In this document: in pieces, positions 33,061 through 45,196 of the stretch | Layout: every line of letters starts with the position of its first letter | How positions within the stretch are numbered: position 1 is the stretch's first letter | NCBI RefSeq assembly: GCF_008831285.2 | Contig: NW_022204507.1 | Coordinates: forward strand, 1,488,001-1,552,000 | DNA: 64,000 nucleotides | Direction of reading: 5' to 3' | Source: Nymphaea colorata | Lineage: Eukaryota; Streptophyta; Magnoliopsida; Nymphaeales; Nymphaeaceae | Notes under the pieces: model-generated | What the model was told of the DNA's origin: nothing | What the model saw: the letters and a program-made list of their open reading frames with translations, nothing else | Database searches by the model: none | Program-made: the position numbers and the translations under genes

Positions 33061-34608
33061 CAAGGCAACAATGTGCAGTATGTTGACTCGTTCTTGGACA
33101 TTATTGCAAGATGTGATAGCTTGGCAGCCTTATATTTGTGATGAGAACAAGGCAATGATGACGGCCTTGATTCGCCATCCTTTGATGGAAGAACTTGTAA
33201 TGAAACAAAAGGAAGATCCAGAGTTTGCTAAGAACATGGAAGAAAGCAAGAAGACAGATTCTCTTTGGCATCAAGATGAAGATGGGTCATTGCGGTTTTG
33301 GCAGAGATTATGGGTTCCTAGAGATGAAGGGGTGAAGCATCTGTTGCTTGATGAAGCTCACAAATCTAAGTTTTCTATTCACCCTGGCAGTACAAAGATG
33401 TTTCAAGATATAAGAAGAAATTTTTGGTGGCCTAGAATGAAGCGTGAAATTGCAGAATATGTGGCAAAGTGCTTAGTTTGCCAACAGGTAAAAGCAGAGC
33501 ATCAGCGGCCAGGAGGCTTGTTGCAAAGAATCGATATTCCAGTGTGGAAATGGGAAGACATTACGATGGATTTTGTGGTTGGGTTGCCTCGTACCAAAAG
33601 ACAACAGAATGCCATGTGGGTGATTGTTGATCGACTTACAAAGTCCGCTCACTTTCTGCCAATCAGAATCAGTCAATCATTGGAAAGTCTCGTAGAGTTG
33701 TATATTGGCGAGATAGTGAGATTGCATGGAGTGCCAAAGTCTATCATTTCAGACCGAGATTCGCGTTTTACTTCTAGGTTTTGGGGGCAATTACAGAGGA
33801 CCTTGGGTACCAAGCTTAAGATAAGCAAAGCATTCCATCCCCAAACTGATGGGCAATCAGAGAGGACTATTCAGACCTTAGAAGACATGTTGCGTGCATG
33901 TGTCTTAGAGTGGAAAGGAGAATGGGACAAACATGTGAAACTGGCAGAATTTGCTTACAATAACAGTTACGACTCTAGTATTGGGATGGCACCTTTTGAG
34001 GCTTTGTATGGAAGACCGTGCAGATCGCCAGCTTGTTGAACAAAATTGGGTGAGGGTAAGATCGAAAACCCTTTAGTATTGCAGCACTACACCGACCAAG
34101 TGCAATTGATACGAAAAAAGTTGTTGACTGCTCAGAGTCGACAGAAAAGTTACGCTGACATTCGTTGTAGAGAATTGGCTTTTGAGGTGGGTGATCATGT
34201 GTTTTTAAAGATTTCTCCTACTAAAGGTGTTTTTCGCTTTGGTGCGAAGGGAAAATTGAGCCCGAGGTTCGTAAGACCTTTTGAGATATTAGAGAAGATT
34301 GGAGAGGTGGCATACAGATTGGCGTTACCACCAGATTTGAGTCACGTTCATGACGTCTTCCATGTTTCCATGCTTCGAAAGTACGTACCAGATCCGACAC
34401 ATGTGATTGACTTTCAAGGTATTCTAGTACAAGATGATTTGACAATGGAAGAACAGCCCATTAGAATTGTGGATCATCGAGAGCAAGTGCTTCGCACTAA
34501 GAGGATTCCTTTAGTGAGAGTGGAATGACAGTACCATGGATTGAAGGAGAGCACATGGGAACCTGAGGAGGACATGCGGAAGAAATATCCACACTTGTTC
34601 TTGCATTG
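33061..34608 (+). pseudogene. Gypsy-1 integrase and chromodomain-like tail
   Basis: The integrase zinc finger spans [18 protein letters not shown] to [16 protein letters not shown]. The catalytic core has [18 protein letters not shown], then [20 protein letters not shown] and [18 protein letters not shown], so the D, D and E residues are all present up to 34036. A TGA (34037-34039) precedes ENPLVLQHYTDQVQLIRKKL and the SH3-like GDHVFLKISPTKGVFRFG. The chromodomain-like tail has LVRVE, a TGA at 34526-34528, then STWEPEEDMRKKYPHLFLH. Apart from the stops this is the best preserved part. Confidence 0.9.
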
Positions 34609-34657
34609 AGGTATGACCTAAATTTCGAGGACGAAATTTCTTTTTAGGAGGGTAGGA

Positions 34658-37600
34658 TGTAACGCTCGTTATTTTTTTTGGGCAGGTCGGGTCGGGACCC
34701 AGACCTGGACCCGCAGCTTACCCGCGGGAGAGCCTGACGAGGGCTGTTCTCCCTCGTCCTCATCTCGCTCTCCCCCTTTTCGTTGCCGTTCTTGTCGCTA
34801 GGGAGATCCACACAGAGAAGAAGAAGAAGAAGACGGGGGAGGTGCCGGCGGCAAGCGGCGACTGAGGCGGCGAGCAGCGACTGAGGCGGCGAGCGGCGAC
34901 TGAGGCGGCGGCGCTTGGGTAAAACTCTCTCCCTCTCTCGTTCTTTGTTTCCCTTCTCTGCCACTCTCATGTTCCTTTGCCCTCCCTGCCGAATGCTCTC
35001 TCTCTCTCTTCCTCTCCCTCGCCCATCTCTTTGCCCCTTTCCGATAGCCCTCTCCCGCACGGTCCCTCTCCTTACTCTCCCACCAACACTCTCTTCTCTC
35101 TCGTCCTCTCCCCTCACTGCCCTTCTTCCCTTTTTCTATCTGAACCTCTCTCTCTTTGTCTTCCCTTGCCTCACGTACCATAAGTGAGCTCGTTCTCCCC
35201 ATTTTTCTTTCTAATTGTTTTTCCCCTTATCCCAATCGAGCACTCCCTCACGGTTTTCAGCTTTGTTTGTTAGGTTTCCAGCTTGGGAAACATGTTTTTC
35301 CCCTCCTAGCAGCGAGTAGGCAGTGTTGCTGGTGGAGGTTTAGCATGATTTTTGCCGTTCGGGGACCGATTGATCGCTTGAGGTGATTGTCGGAGGCATT
35401 GCTACAGTTCAGATTCTTGATTTAGGGTGAGCGAGACCTAATCAAGCCCAAATTATTGAATATTATCTTTTAGAGCATGTATAATTATTGTTTGTGCATG
35501 CTAGGGCTTAGAATTGATGTTTTGGGATGCATGTTAGCGATTTTGCTTTTGGGGAAAATGTGGGGTTATGATGCAGAAGCGATGATTCATGTGTTTGTTG
35601 ATCTTTTAAGCATGATGACTTGATTTTCGAAGTAATAGGGAAACATGGTAGCGTTTGTATGGATGTGGGGAAGATTTAGGACGGTTTTAGTGAGCGTGTA
35701 GCACACGTTCTGGTGAATGGGTGCATCTTGGAGTTAAACAAGGAAAGCGTACGTAAGTTGGATGTGCCTTTGGGGTTGACGCCTTGATTAAGAAAAAGAA
35801 AGTTTGGAGAAAGGCGTTTGTGATAGATGGATTGATGGCTTTGAGTTTTGACTTTTGTTTGCACTGATAGAAGTTGGGAAGTGGCCTATTAGAGGGCTTG
35901 TAGGTCGACACTACCCGTCGACACCCTCTTGAGGCGATGACATGTGCCTCAAGGATTTTGTTTTGTATTTGTTTGAATGATTTAGGTATCTAATAGGAAT
36001 CTTATCATTTGTTTATGTTTGCAGGTACCCCGGGCACGACCCGTCGACCTTGAGTTCGAAGCTCGAGGAATTTTGAAGAGTTTTGTGAGCGCGCCACATG
36101 TATGGCGACATTCCAGGCAAATCTCTGCTTGGGGCAAATGTGTGATTGTGTGCTCCTAGGATCAAGGGATCCTAGGATTGTGATGTTAATTGATTGACTG
36201 CTTTGTGAATGAGTATATGTATGTTGCTTATATGATATGAATGGGTTAGAAAGATTATTTGTTATTTGTTTTGAAAATGTAACACATTGGCATGTGCATG
36301 CTAGAATTGATATCTGTTTAGGACAGATGAGGCGGGGTATCGAGTCGAGTGTCTCATCGACCCCAATTGTGCATTAGATAGCATCATAGAATGATAACTG
36401 CATAGGACAGCTACGAGCCAACCGCAGATCGAGACTACTCTCTATGGATTGGCTAAGTTTTTCAAAGAGGTGATTGACGGGATTGATGTGAGGATTGATG
36501 TGATGATTGATATGAATGTGTACGTTGTTGCATATGCATTGCCATGGGCAACGATGCAAATGGATGAATTAGAGGGTAGTTGTACCCGTACTGTATGACG
36601 ACTAGCAATGACTGTTACTGTATGTATAGACCTCGTGTGGAGGCATTGGGAGGTGTAAGTGCACTCGTAGGGTATATTAACCTCATATGCTAGCTAGTCA
36701 TCTTGTGAATGAGTAATGATAATGATAAAAAAAAAATGAAAGGATAAGAGATGAGAGGCCAATGGGATGTGGCTGTGTGTTTGGGAGACGTCCCGTTCTC
36801 ACCACTGGTCTCGCCTGTCAGAGCGCAGGCGGTGCAAGGCCCCCGGGTTCTGTTGTGTGTTGTGCTTGGAGCGTTGGGCTCCTACCTTCCCAACCTGGGT
36901 GTCCTAGGGAAGGCTGAGTATCTCACATTGGACTTCACACATCCAGGGATGAGTGCTCTACCGCTGCAGCGGGTGAAATGGATCCATACTGTTATGGGCC
37001 ACCACGGGGGTTGTCTCTCGGCTGCAGGCCGCCCGCGGTGTGCACATGCCTGTGTTGCACCCACAGGAACTGTTAATGCACTAAAGTTAATGAAAATGTA
37101 ATGTGTTTGATAGAATGCATGTGACGTATATATGATTGATACGAATGCAAGTGTTATGTTTAAGCATGCTTCGCATGTGACTGATGTTGTGTTAGTGTGG
37201 CCATCAAGTGGCTTTTACGTGTCATACTCTGACACGACATGACGATAAATGGGTTGATATTTGTTCTTTTATTTGAGCCTTACTTGAATGGGTTTGGCAT
37301 TTTCTTGGCTTGTTGCCATACTTCAGTTGTTTTCTTTTTCAGGTTTTGGCGGACCCGAGGCAATAGGTTGAGCAGATGGCTTCACTCACGTCCTACTGGG
37401 GAGGTTTTGGGATTGTCCTTTGTAGTGCCGGCGCGTCATGTTTTGGTTTTATTGATGTCTTCTTTTTGTTAGGCATCAATGTTATGATTTTGGGGCATTT
37501 TGGTCATGCACATAGATGTGAATTTGTATGAAACAAAATGGTTATATAAATGAAAGTTTGCCCCATTGTTTTGAATTATTTGGCTCATCGTCTTTTTGAA

Positions 37601-37676
37601 TTGTTGGGTAGTCACACCTCGATGCTTTATGTTTAGAAAAAAAAAAGTTTGTGGGTTAAAAGGTCGGGGTGTTACA
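34658..37676 (+). repeat. Gypsy-1 3' LTR
   Basis: A roughly 3019-bp LTR with TG..CA ends (TGTAACGCTC to GTGTTACA), preceded by the polypurine tract AGGAGGGTAGGA. Compared with the 5' LTR it carries an expanded array of about 18-bp GGCGAGCGGCGACTGAGGC-type units at 34845-34915 and scattered substitutions. Confidence 0.92.
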
Positions 37677-37681
37677 AACGG

Positions 37682-38790
37682 ACCCTGCATAATCAGCATC
37701 ACTGTAAGCTACAACTTCTAGAGATTCACCTTTCTTAAAGAAGAGGCCTCTGCCCGAGGATGAGATTCACCTTTCCAATGAACTTTTCTAGGTTTTTCCA
37801 TAAATTGACTTAATTTCCCAACAGCAAAGCTAATGTCTGGTCTTGTTACAGTAACATAAAGAAGTTTGCCAATGAAAGACCTATAAGATCGTGAATCTAC
37901 TAGATCTGATTGATTATCATGAAGATGAAGACGTGGATTCATAGGGAGATTAGCTGGCTTGGTCCCTAACATCCCTGTATCCTGGAGTAGGTCAAGGACA
38001 TACTTTCTCTGAGACAATACTATACCTTCTTTGTTCTGCGCAACCTCAAGCCCAAGAAAATATCGCAAGTGACCAAGATCTTTCGTGACAAAATGCTTTT
38101 GAAGGAAAGCCTTTGTAGCTGAGATTTCTTGATCACAATCACCTGTCAAGATAATGTCATCAACATATACTACCATAACAACTATACCTTTGGAGGTCTT
38201 CCCAATGAATAGAGAATGATCCAAAGGAGATCTTTCAAATCCACATTGTGAAACCACCTCTGATAATTTGTGGAACCACACCCTAGGACTTTTTTTGAGT
38301 TCATAAATCACCTTCTTCAAACGACACACTTTACTACACTCCCCCTATCGCTCAAACCCTGGGGGTTGCTGCATATATACAGTCTCCTCAAGATTACCAT
38401 AAAGAAATGCATTCTTCACATCAAGCTAATACATAGGCCAATCAGAGTGTACTACAACAGAAATAATGAGGCGAATAGTGCCCAACCTGGCCACAGGAGA
38501 GAACGTCTCAAAAAAGTCAATGTTGTATGTCTAAGTGTAACCCTTAGCCACTAATGGAGCCTTATATCGCTCTACTGACCCATTTGAATGATACTTGACT
38601 GTAAATACCCATTTGGAGCCAACAATGTCACAATTTTCAGGTAGATCAACCAATTCCCAAGTATCACGTTTTCATCTCATCTTGCATAGCTTTCCGCCAT
38701 TTACAGTCTAGTAATGCCTGTTGATGACTAGTTGGTACAGTATGGACTGACATAGCCTTAAGAAACTGTTGTAAGTTATCATCAAGATGG
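37682..38790 (-). pseudogene. Copia-4 RNase H start and reverse transcriptase
   Basis: On the minus strand the segment 37718-38329 contains LKKVIYELKKSPRVWFHKLS and the catalytic VMVVYVDDIILTG, then HLRYFLGLEVAQNKEGIVLS and KLLYVTVTRPDISFAVGKLS. A short stretch before RNase H (near 37760) is shifted. The N-terminal RT half, 38330-38700 ([14 protein letters not shown]-like), is present but cut by several stops and shifts. Confidence 0.85.
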
Positions 38791-40234
38791 TCAATGAAAA
38801 CAAAGTGAGGAAACAAAGTGAGAGATAGGATGCATGGTACACTGTCTCTTGCATTTGCGTAGGGCTATAGGCAAGTCCTGTGAAGGATCACCATCAGGTA
38901 TACTTACTTCAGTGGAGCTCACATCCTGAGGAGAGTCTGATGGTCGACCATGAGAGGGATCCTGTCGCCAAGTGTAGACCAATGGAGGGTCTTGAAACCT
39001 ATTCATAGTCAAAGTGGGAGAAGGAAATGGTGAAGGAAAAGATTGCAATGGGACAGGAGGAATAGGTAGAGGAATACGACGTGGCATCTCAGACGATACT
39101 GAAGTAGGACTAAGACTCGAAAAAAGTGACATCCGCACTGATATACTCTTTTTGAGTTACGGGGTCAAAGCACTTGTATCCTTTTTGGTTTCTAGGATAG
39201 CCAACGAACACACATTTAATGGCTTGAGCAGAAAGTTTATCACGTTTAGGCCCAAGAATATGAACAAAACAGGTACACCCAAAAACTTTAGGTGCAACAA
39301 GAAATAAACTTCGATTGGGATAAACAAGTTTAATGGGTACTTTGTTTTCAATGGAAGATGAAGGTAAATGATTTGTCAGGTAACAAGCCATGAGTATGGC
39401 ATCACCCCACAAGTATGCAGGTATATGATTATGAAGCATTAGGGTACGAGCAACAGTTAGAAGTTGCCTATGTTTTCGTTCGGCAACTCCATTCTGTTGT
39501 GAGGTATGAGGGCATGTAAATTGAGGAGAGATACCATTTTCAGCATAAAAGGTCATTAAGATAGATGATTTGAGCGCAAGAGCATTATCAGTGCGAATAC
39601 ACTTAACAACGGAATCAAACTGAGTTTTTATTTCAATAATCAAGTTTTGGAGAATACAAACTGCTTCAAACCTTTCCTTCAAAAGGAGCACCCAACTGAC
39701 TCGAGAGTAATCATCAACAACGACCATAAAATACCTAAACTTAGCTCGGCTAGCAACCCTGCTAGGCCCCCACACATCAACATGGAGAAGACCAAACAAC
39801 CCTTGACTCGAATGACTAAGACTCGAAGGAAAACTACTATGAGTGTGCTTGCCAAGTTGACAAGCTTCACATTGAAAAGAATCTGGGACTGAGACATTAG
39901 GTAAGATAGAATGAAGCTTGGGCGCTGAAGGATGACCAAGCCTGAGATGCCATTGGAAGAATGTAGACTTTGATGTAGAGGAGGTAGCAGCAAGACCCGT
40001 AGGAGCCGACAGGATGTAGACGCCCCCTTTCTCATAGCCGCCACCAATCGTCTTTCCAGTTTGTAAGCCCTGAAATGAGCATAAACCAGGGTAAAAAATA
40101 ATGCGACAGTGTAAATCAGTAGTCAACTGTTTAACGGAGAGCAAATGAGATAGAAATTCAGGAGCATATAAAACATGTGGAATAGTCATGGACTGAGAAA
40201 GCTTCACATCTCCATAACCCAATATGGGTGACAT
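38791..40234 (-). pseudogene. Copia-4 integrase and linker
   Basis: A long intact minus frame (39110-40234) spans the GAG-pre-integrase and integrase domains. The HHCC finger lies in FFQWHLRLGHPSAPKLHSIL and FQCEACQLGKHTHSSF. The catalytic core shows LLHVDVWGPSRVASRAKFRY, CIRTDNALALKSS and TSQQNGVAERKHRQLL, with all three acidic residues. YLWGDAILMACYLTNHLPSS and the CFVHILGPKRDKLSAQAIKC beta-barrel segment follow. The linker to RT (38791-39138) is proline- and serine-rich and shifted in frame. This is the most intact integrase in the window. Confidence 0.9.
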
Positions 40235-41431
40235 TCTACCATTTGCAATTTTGACATGACGTGGCTGAGAGAATCTATGTAAAATAGTAAAAGAACTAGG
40301 TCTACTACAAAAATGTCTCGATGCTTCTGAGTCAATAATCCAAGAGATACCTGATTCAGACGTGGATGTATCCGCTGAGAAGGCTCAATCAGTCAAAGCT
40401 GTAGAAGCTGAAGCCTGTGAGGCTTTGTGTGCCAAAAACTATTCATACTCAGATCTGTCAATGCTAACTGTAACTGTCTCTGATACTGTGCTAGACGACG
40501 GGCCATCCACAGTAGGAGTGGCAACTTGTGCAGAACCCATAGGAGGAAGAGTAAGACCCTTGCCCTGTTTGGTGACCATACCTCTCCCCTGTGACATAGA
40601 GGATGGATGACCATGTTTATCCCAACAACGATCCTCCAAGTGTCCCATCTTTTCACAATAGGTGCATTGGAACCTCCCACGACCACCAGTTCCACGACCT
40701 ATACCTCTTCCTCTGGCACTATAGGTGGTGCCCTGACCATGACCACCCCCCACAGCAAGCGCAGAAGCTGGCATCACATTAGCTGGTTGGGACAAGCTAC
40801 TAGCCAGACGACTAAGTCTGTTGTATGCATCAGAGAGATCAGGAATTTCACTCCCAGTGAGCATCTGATCTTTGGCAGCGGCATACTTAGGAGAAAGACC
40901 AGCAAGAAACTTTGCAACCATGGTAGGTTCAAAGTGTCACTTATAACAAGATTTGCATGGATGGCACAGGAATTTCAGTCGCTCATACGTAGCTTTAACT
41001 GTTGCAAAGTATTGTGATAGATCTTGATTTCCCTGTCGGAGATTGTGCAATTCTTCTTCAACTTGGAGGATTTTACTTACATTTTTATCTTGTGAATATG
41101 TCTGCCTAAGGAATTCCCACATCTCCTTAGCAGTAGTATAGTAAGTAATAGTAGAGGCAATTTGTGGTTGGACGCTATTCATAATCCAAGACATAACCAT
41201 GCTGTCGTCCTCTTCCCAGGTCATGTACTTCCTTGACTTGTCAATAGGTTCATCCTCTTCAATTATGTGTCTCTTTCGATGTCCTTTAACTGACAACATA
41301 AAGGACCTGGACCACAGTTCATAGTTGTATCCATCCAACTTCACAGTAGATCCATAGGAGAAGGTATTTCCAGCTCCTTTATGATCACTGCCACCCTCTG
41401 GTTTGTTGCTCTCAGCCATAATGAACCACAA
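40235..41431 (-). pseudogene. Copia-4 gag and protease
   Basis: Gag begins near 41419 (MAESNKPEGGSDHKGAGNTF) and continues with VKLDGYNYELWSRSFMLSVK and EMWEFLRQTYSQDKNVSKIL, a UBN2-type gag. It is broken around 40925-40940, then resumes with MVAKFLAGLSPKYAAAKDQM and the zinc knuckle CTYCEKMGHLEDRC. Protease (40240-40350) reads SWIIDSEASRHFCSRPSSF: the canonical DSGA is DSEA here, which should abolish activity. Confidence 0.85.
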
Positions 41432-42204
41432 TAGGAATTAAGAACAAGAATACCACGATAAAATTGTGCAGCAGCTAGGGCACATGAAATCAGTCTTATT
41501 TATAATCAGTCAGTCATGCAAAGGAGCTGATAAACAAAGTAGAAATCAGCAACATCACATGCACATCAATAACCCACAGAAAATAATCTTGCCCTTCTCT
41601 ACGAAGACTTCAACAAACAAAACAGCAAACGACACAAACCTCCTTCACCAATCTGCCTATTGACTGTATTCTGTAGCAAGAGTTTCAGAGAAAAAAAAAA
41701 AAACAGCAAACATGCATACTTTTTTCATGCAGATTTTACCAAACTACATACCTTCAACCACGACATGCCTTCAACTTCATAATTATATAACAGAAATAAC
41801 TAGAGGTAGAGAACATCAAACCCTAGTATCCACAACGTAAACTTTTGAAGAATATAATCAGTCATCCATTAACCACGAGATCATTCAAAAAATAGTCTGC
41901 CTTTGACTGCAACGGCTGCCTTTGACTGCAACCATCACCCACAACTTTGAAACATGTGCCTTCATATCTCCAACGATCTTCAGACCTTGCAACAACCAGA
42001 TCTAGGGCATCTAATCACTACTGATCATGTCTTGGCAGTGATTAGATCCCAGATCTCCCATACGATACAGCCCCTTAGGGCAAACTGTTACCCACGGCAG
42101 ATCTGGACAGAATACTAGAGATGAAGAGGAAGAAGAAGAGAGAAGGAAGGCAGGAGAGGGGAAGACGACCAACAGCTGGAGTCAGACAGGTCGAGGGAGA
42201 CGAG
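41432..42204 (-). other. Copia-4 untranslated leader
   Basis: About 770 bp between PBS and gag start with no conserved frame. It includes a short A-run (41691-41703) and a duplicated CTGCCTTTGACTGCAAC word near 41900-41935. Confidence 0.6.
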
Positions 42205-42216
42205 GCTCTGATACCA
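42205..42216 (-). other. Copia-4 primer-binding site
   Basis: The complement reads TGGTATCAGAGC immediately after the LTR end, an exact initiator-tRNA-Met primer site. Confidence 0.85.
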
Positions 42217-42225
42217 TGTTGCACG

Positions 42226-42258
<33 letters not shown>

Positions 42259-42422
42259 CGTGAAAGAGATATCTTATTATCATGCCCTAGTCTCTACTTA
42301 AAGAGAGGTTAGGGCACGTCTAGAGCTGCGAGCCTCATAAAGTTGTAAAAAGACAAAACAAGACTCCAACTTTTAAATAATCAGAAAACTACTACACTTA
42401 AAATAAACTTTCTGATTCAACA
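42217..42422 (-). repeat. Copia-4 5' LTR
   Basis: TG..CA ends. It matches the other LTR apart from GA-microsatellite length, loss of a short GTTACAAAAGG-type segment, and a few substitutions. Confidence 0.9.
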
Positions 42423-42427
42423 CTTGT

Positions 42428-43427
42428 CACATAATTGAATTCTAAAGTAGTCCTCATCTGTGAATCTTTATTTGTTATCTTTTGATCAAGGGACGCAATA
42501 GGGCCTTATCTTGTTTAATTATTAACATAGTTGTTTTTTTTGTTAACTTTTACTCTAAAGTAGTCCTCAACTGTGAATCTTTATTTGTTATCTTTTCATC
42601 AAGCATTGTGCGCTCTAGCTAGAACTCTTACCTGCATGCACTTTTCAGCTTTCCCTCATCAGTTAGCAAGACAAATATATACGGATAAATATACTCTCTC
42701 TCTCTCTCTCGCTATATATATATATATATATATGATTAGCGCTCTATGTAGCTTAATTTAATAAGTTACCTGCGTTTGTGTAAAAGAGCATTATGTCGTA
42801 GTTGCTAATAAATTAAAATAACATATCGAGCGACTGAGGAAAGGATGGTTGGTGCATTTTTAAAGAAGAAATCTAAATGCATGGTGTGCCTACTATGAAC
42901 ATGGGGACCCATCACGTGCATGATTTGATTACATGAAGTTTCTGAGCTAGAATGCACCAACATTTTGTTTTGTTTTTCTTTTGCAAGCTGTCAATTGTAG
43001 AGTCAAGTAACTTTGAGCTAGACTTCTATGAACTTGACACGTACATTAAAAAGACTCCATTATTGATGATTTTGGACCTTTGTAGTGGGCACTCTACCTC
43101 GACTCAAGTTCCAGCCGAGCTCGAGCTAGTGGACTCTAACTCAGTTCAAGTTCGAGCCAACAAGCTTGAGCTGAAGCCGAGTTCAAGCCGACCCAGCCAG
43201 ATCGGGATGCATGTACCAAAGATGCTTACAGACACACGAAAAGGTTTCTTGCAAACTATGTGAAGACAAGGCACATCATGGTCCAGTTGGTGTATTTTTT
43301 GTATCCTGTTGTCTTTGCAGGAATCCTTTTCCTTGTGACGATTCCTTGTGACAAGAATTGCATACGTGCTGAATTCAATTATGTGACAAGAAAGGAACGA
43401 AATCAAATCAAAAAATTTGAAGATCTC
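42428..43427. other. AT-rich spacer after Copia-4 with short repeats
   Basis: A word of about 50 bp (TAAAGTAGTCCTCAACTGTG and onward) occurs twice (about 42442-42491 and 42553-42603). CT and TA microsatellites lie at 42691-42733. The last 498 bp (42930-43427) is duplicated at 54406-54903. No recognised gene. Confidence 0.6.
42930..43427 (+). repeat. 498-bp dispersed duplication, copy 1
   Basis: It matches 54406-54903 without gaps and with few substitutions. It contains GAGCTCGAGC-type motifs and two open frames that I cannot assign (42952-43263 and 43260-43460). Copia-2 begins directly at its right edge. Confidence 0.85.
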
Positions 43428-43677
43428 TGTAGAAACACGAACATTGATAAAAGAAAATGAGGAACACGATGTAACGTGAAAAAACCCTCAACAAGAGGGA
43501 AAAAACCACAGATGAGAATTAGCTGGTGCCCACTAGCCGCCAGACTCTCTCTCTTAAGATTTCATTAACACACTCAAAAATTAGGGTTACAACTTTAAGT
43601 AGGCCCAATATGTGCCATAAGATGGATCGGGTATGGATCCGGACCCAATCCAGAGACCCATCTAACATACTTAAACA
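43428..43677 (-). repeat. Copia-2 3' LTR
   Basis: A 250-bp LTR with TGTAGAAACACG at one end and CTTAAACA at the other on plus, followed by CTCCCCCTCAAGTTGGGC. It is similar to the Copia-1 LTR. Confidence 0.85.
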
Positions 43678-43749
43678 CTCCCCCTCAAGTTGGGCATACA
43701 TATCAAACATGCCCAACTTGGATACATTTCTCTCTAATGAAGTTAAAGA

Positions 43750-45196
43750 TAGAGCCTTCGTCAGAACATCAACAGTTTGGTCTTCAGACTCATGTAAGGT
43801 AGGATTAACTCTTTAGCACCAATCCTTTCACGAATGAAGTGACGATCAATCTCAACATGCTTCGTTCTGTCGTGTAGTACAGGGTTGTTAACTAAGTTGA
43901 TTGCAGATTTGTTATCACGGTACATCTTCATAGGTCCTTCAATCTCTATTCCAATTTTAGTCAGCAATATTTTCAACCATAGTAACTCTAACACTCCCAT
44001 AGCAACAGCTCTATATTCTGTCTCTGCACTAGATCAAGAACATACATCCTGTCTCTTGCTCCTCCATACGACAAGGTTCCCCCCCAAGTAGACATAGTAC
44101 CCTATAGTAGACCGTCTGGTGTCAGCACAACCTGCCCAGTCTGCATCAGAATACCCATCGATCTCTACAGTCTCTTGTTTCACATACAAGAGTCCCTTGC
44201 CAGGATTTCTCTTCAAGTAACAAAATATTCTGTCCACAGCCTTCAGATGTGTATCAGTAGGTGCATGCATGAATTGACTCAATACATTTACCACAAAAGT
44301 GATATTTGGTCTCGTGAGGGTAAGATAAATCAACTTCCCAACCAGACGTTGATATCTTCTCTTAGCTTCTTCACAGAGCAGCTCTCCATCTCTAAGACTC
44401 AACTTGTGTCCAGTGTCAAGTGGGTAGAAGCAAGTCTACACCCCAACTTACCCGTCTCTTCCAACAGATCTAATGTATATTTCCTTTGGTTTAGCATGAG
44501 GCCAGTACTAGATCTAGCAATCTCAATACCAAGAAAATACCTCAGCTTGCCCAGATCCTTTAGGTCAAATTCCGTAGCCAGTAATCCTTTTAACTTGACG
44601 ATTTCCTCCTCATCATCTCTGTGACAATCATATCATCCACATAGACAAGTAAAAGAGTGACCCTGCCCTCCTTTTTCTTCACAAATAGAGTGTGGTCTCT
44701 GTTCCCTTGATTGTACCCATGATGTTGCATCACTTGTCTCAGTCGTTCGAACCATGCTCTGGGCGACTGCTTAAGGCCATATAAGGCCTTTTTCAGATTG
44801 AGGAAGGCATTTTTAACATCAAGTTGGTACATCCTCCACTCTTTCATCACAGGTAGGGATATAACAACTCTAACTGTCTTCATTTTCGCAACAGGAGCAA
44901 AGGTCTCCAAGTAATCAATCCTATATTTTTGGCTAAACCCCTTGGCCACAAGACGAGCTTTATACCTTTCAACACTTCCATCTGGTTTGTACTTGATGGT
45001 ATACACCAACTTGGATCCAACCAAGTGAGCCGGCTCAGGAATCTTCACAACTTCCCATGTCATGTTTCTTCTCAAGGCTTCCATTTCTTCTTTCATAGCA
45101 TCAGCCCACTTGGAATCACTCTGAGCTTCAGTAACGGTCCTGGGAATCGCAGCCAAAGAAAGAGAAGATACAAAACATTTGTAATCCTTGCAAAGT
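43750..45196 (-). pseudogene. Copia-2 reverse transcriptase-RNase H
   Basis: RT (44590-45190) shows [30 protein letters not shown] joined directly to [20 protein letters not shown], and LLLVYVDDMIVTE. About 70 bp present in Copia-1 ([20 protein letters not shown]) is deleted near 44798. RNase H is split into 44034-44402 (GYSDADWAGCADTRRSTIGY) and 43761-44000 (MYRDNKSAINLVNNPVLHDR). The catalytic-site word MYCDNKS has become MYRDNKS. Frameshifts occur near 44025 and 44610. Confidence 0.86.

Larger units (their letters stand above)
26766..37681 (+). mobile_element. Gypsy-1, complete Ty3/gypsy element (Tekay/Del-like chromovirus)
   Basis: Two long LTRs of about 3.0 kb enclose gag, protease, RT, RNase H, integrase and a C-terminal chromodomain-like tail. 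An exact 5-bp target duplication AACGG (26766-26770 and 37677-37681) borders the element. Very long LTRs plus a tail ending in WEPEEDMRKKYPHLF fit the Tekay/Del chromovirus lineage. The coding part has several stops and at least one frameshift, so the copy is defective though structurally complete. Confidence 0.94.
26088..42427 (-). mobile_element. Copia-4, complete Ty1/copia element split by Gypsy-1
   Basis: Two LTRs (26093-26317 and 42217-42422) are flanked by an exact 5-bp target duplication CTTGT (26088-26092 and 42423-42427), which proves a single insertion. On the minus strand the order is 5' LTR, PBS, leader, gag, protease, integrase, RT, RNase H, polypurine tract, 3' LTR. Gypsy-1 lies inside RNase H. 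Without it the element is about 5.4 kb. Gag, protease and RT carry stops, so it is not autonomous now. Confidence 0.93.
43428..45196 (-). mobile_element. Copia-2, truncated Copia-1-family element
   Basis: It has a 3' LTR (43428-43677), polypurine tract complement, RNase H and RT on the minus strand. It stops at about 45196, upstream of RT, exactly where copy B begins. Integrase, gag and the 5' LTR are missing. The target flank at 43423-43427 is ATCTC; the other side is lost. Confidence 0.88.
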
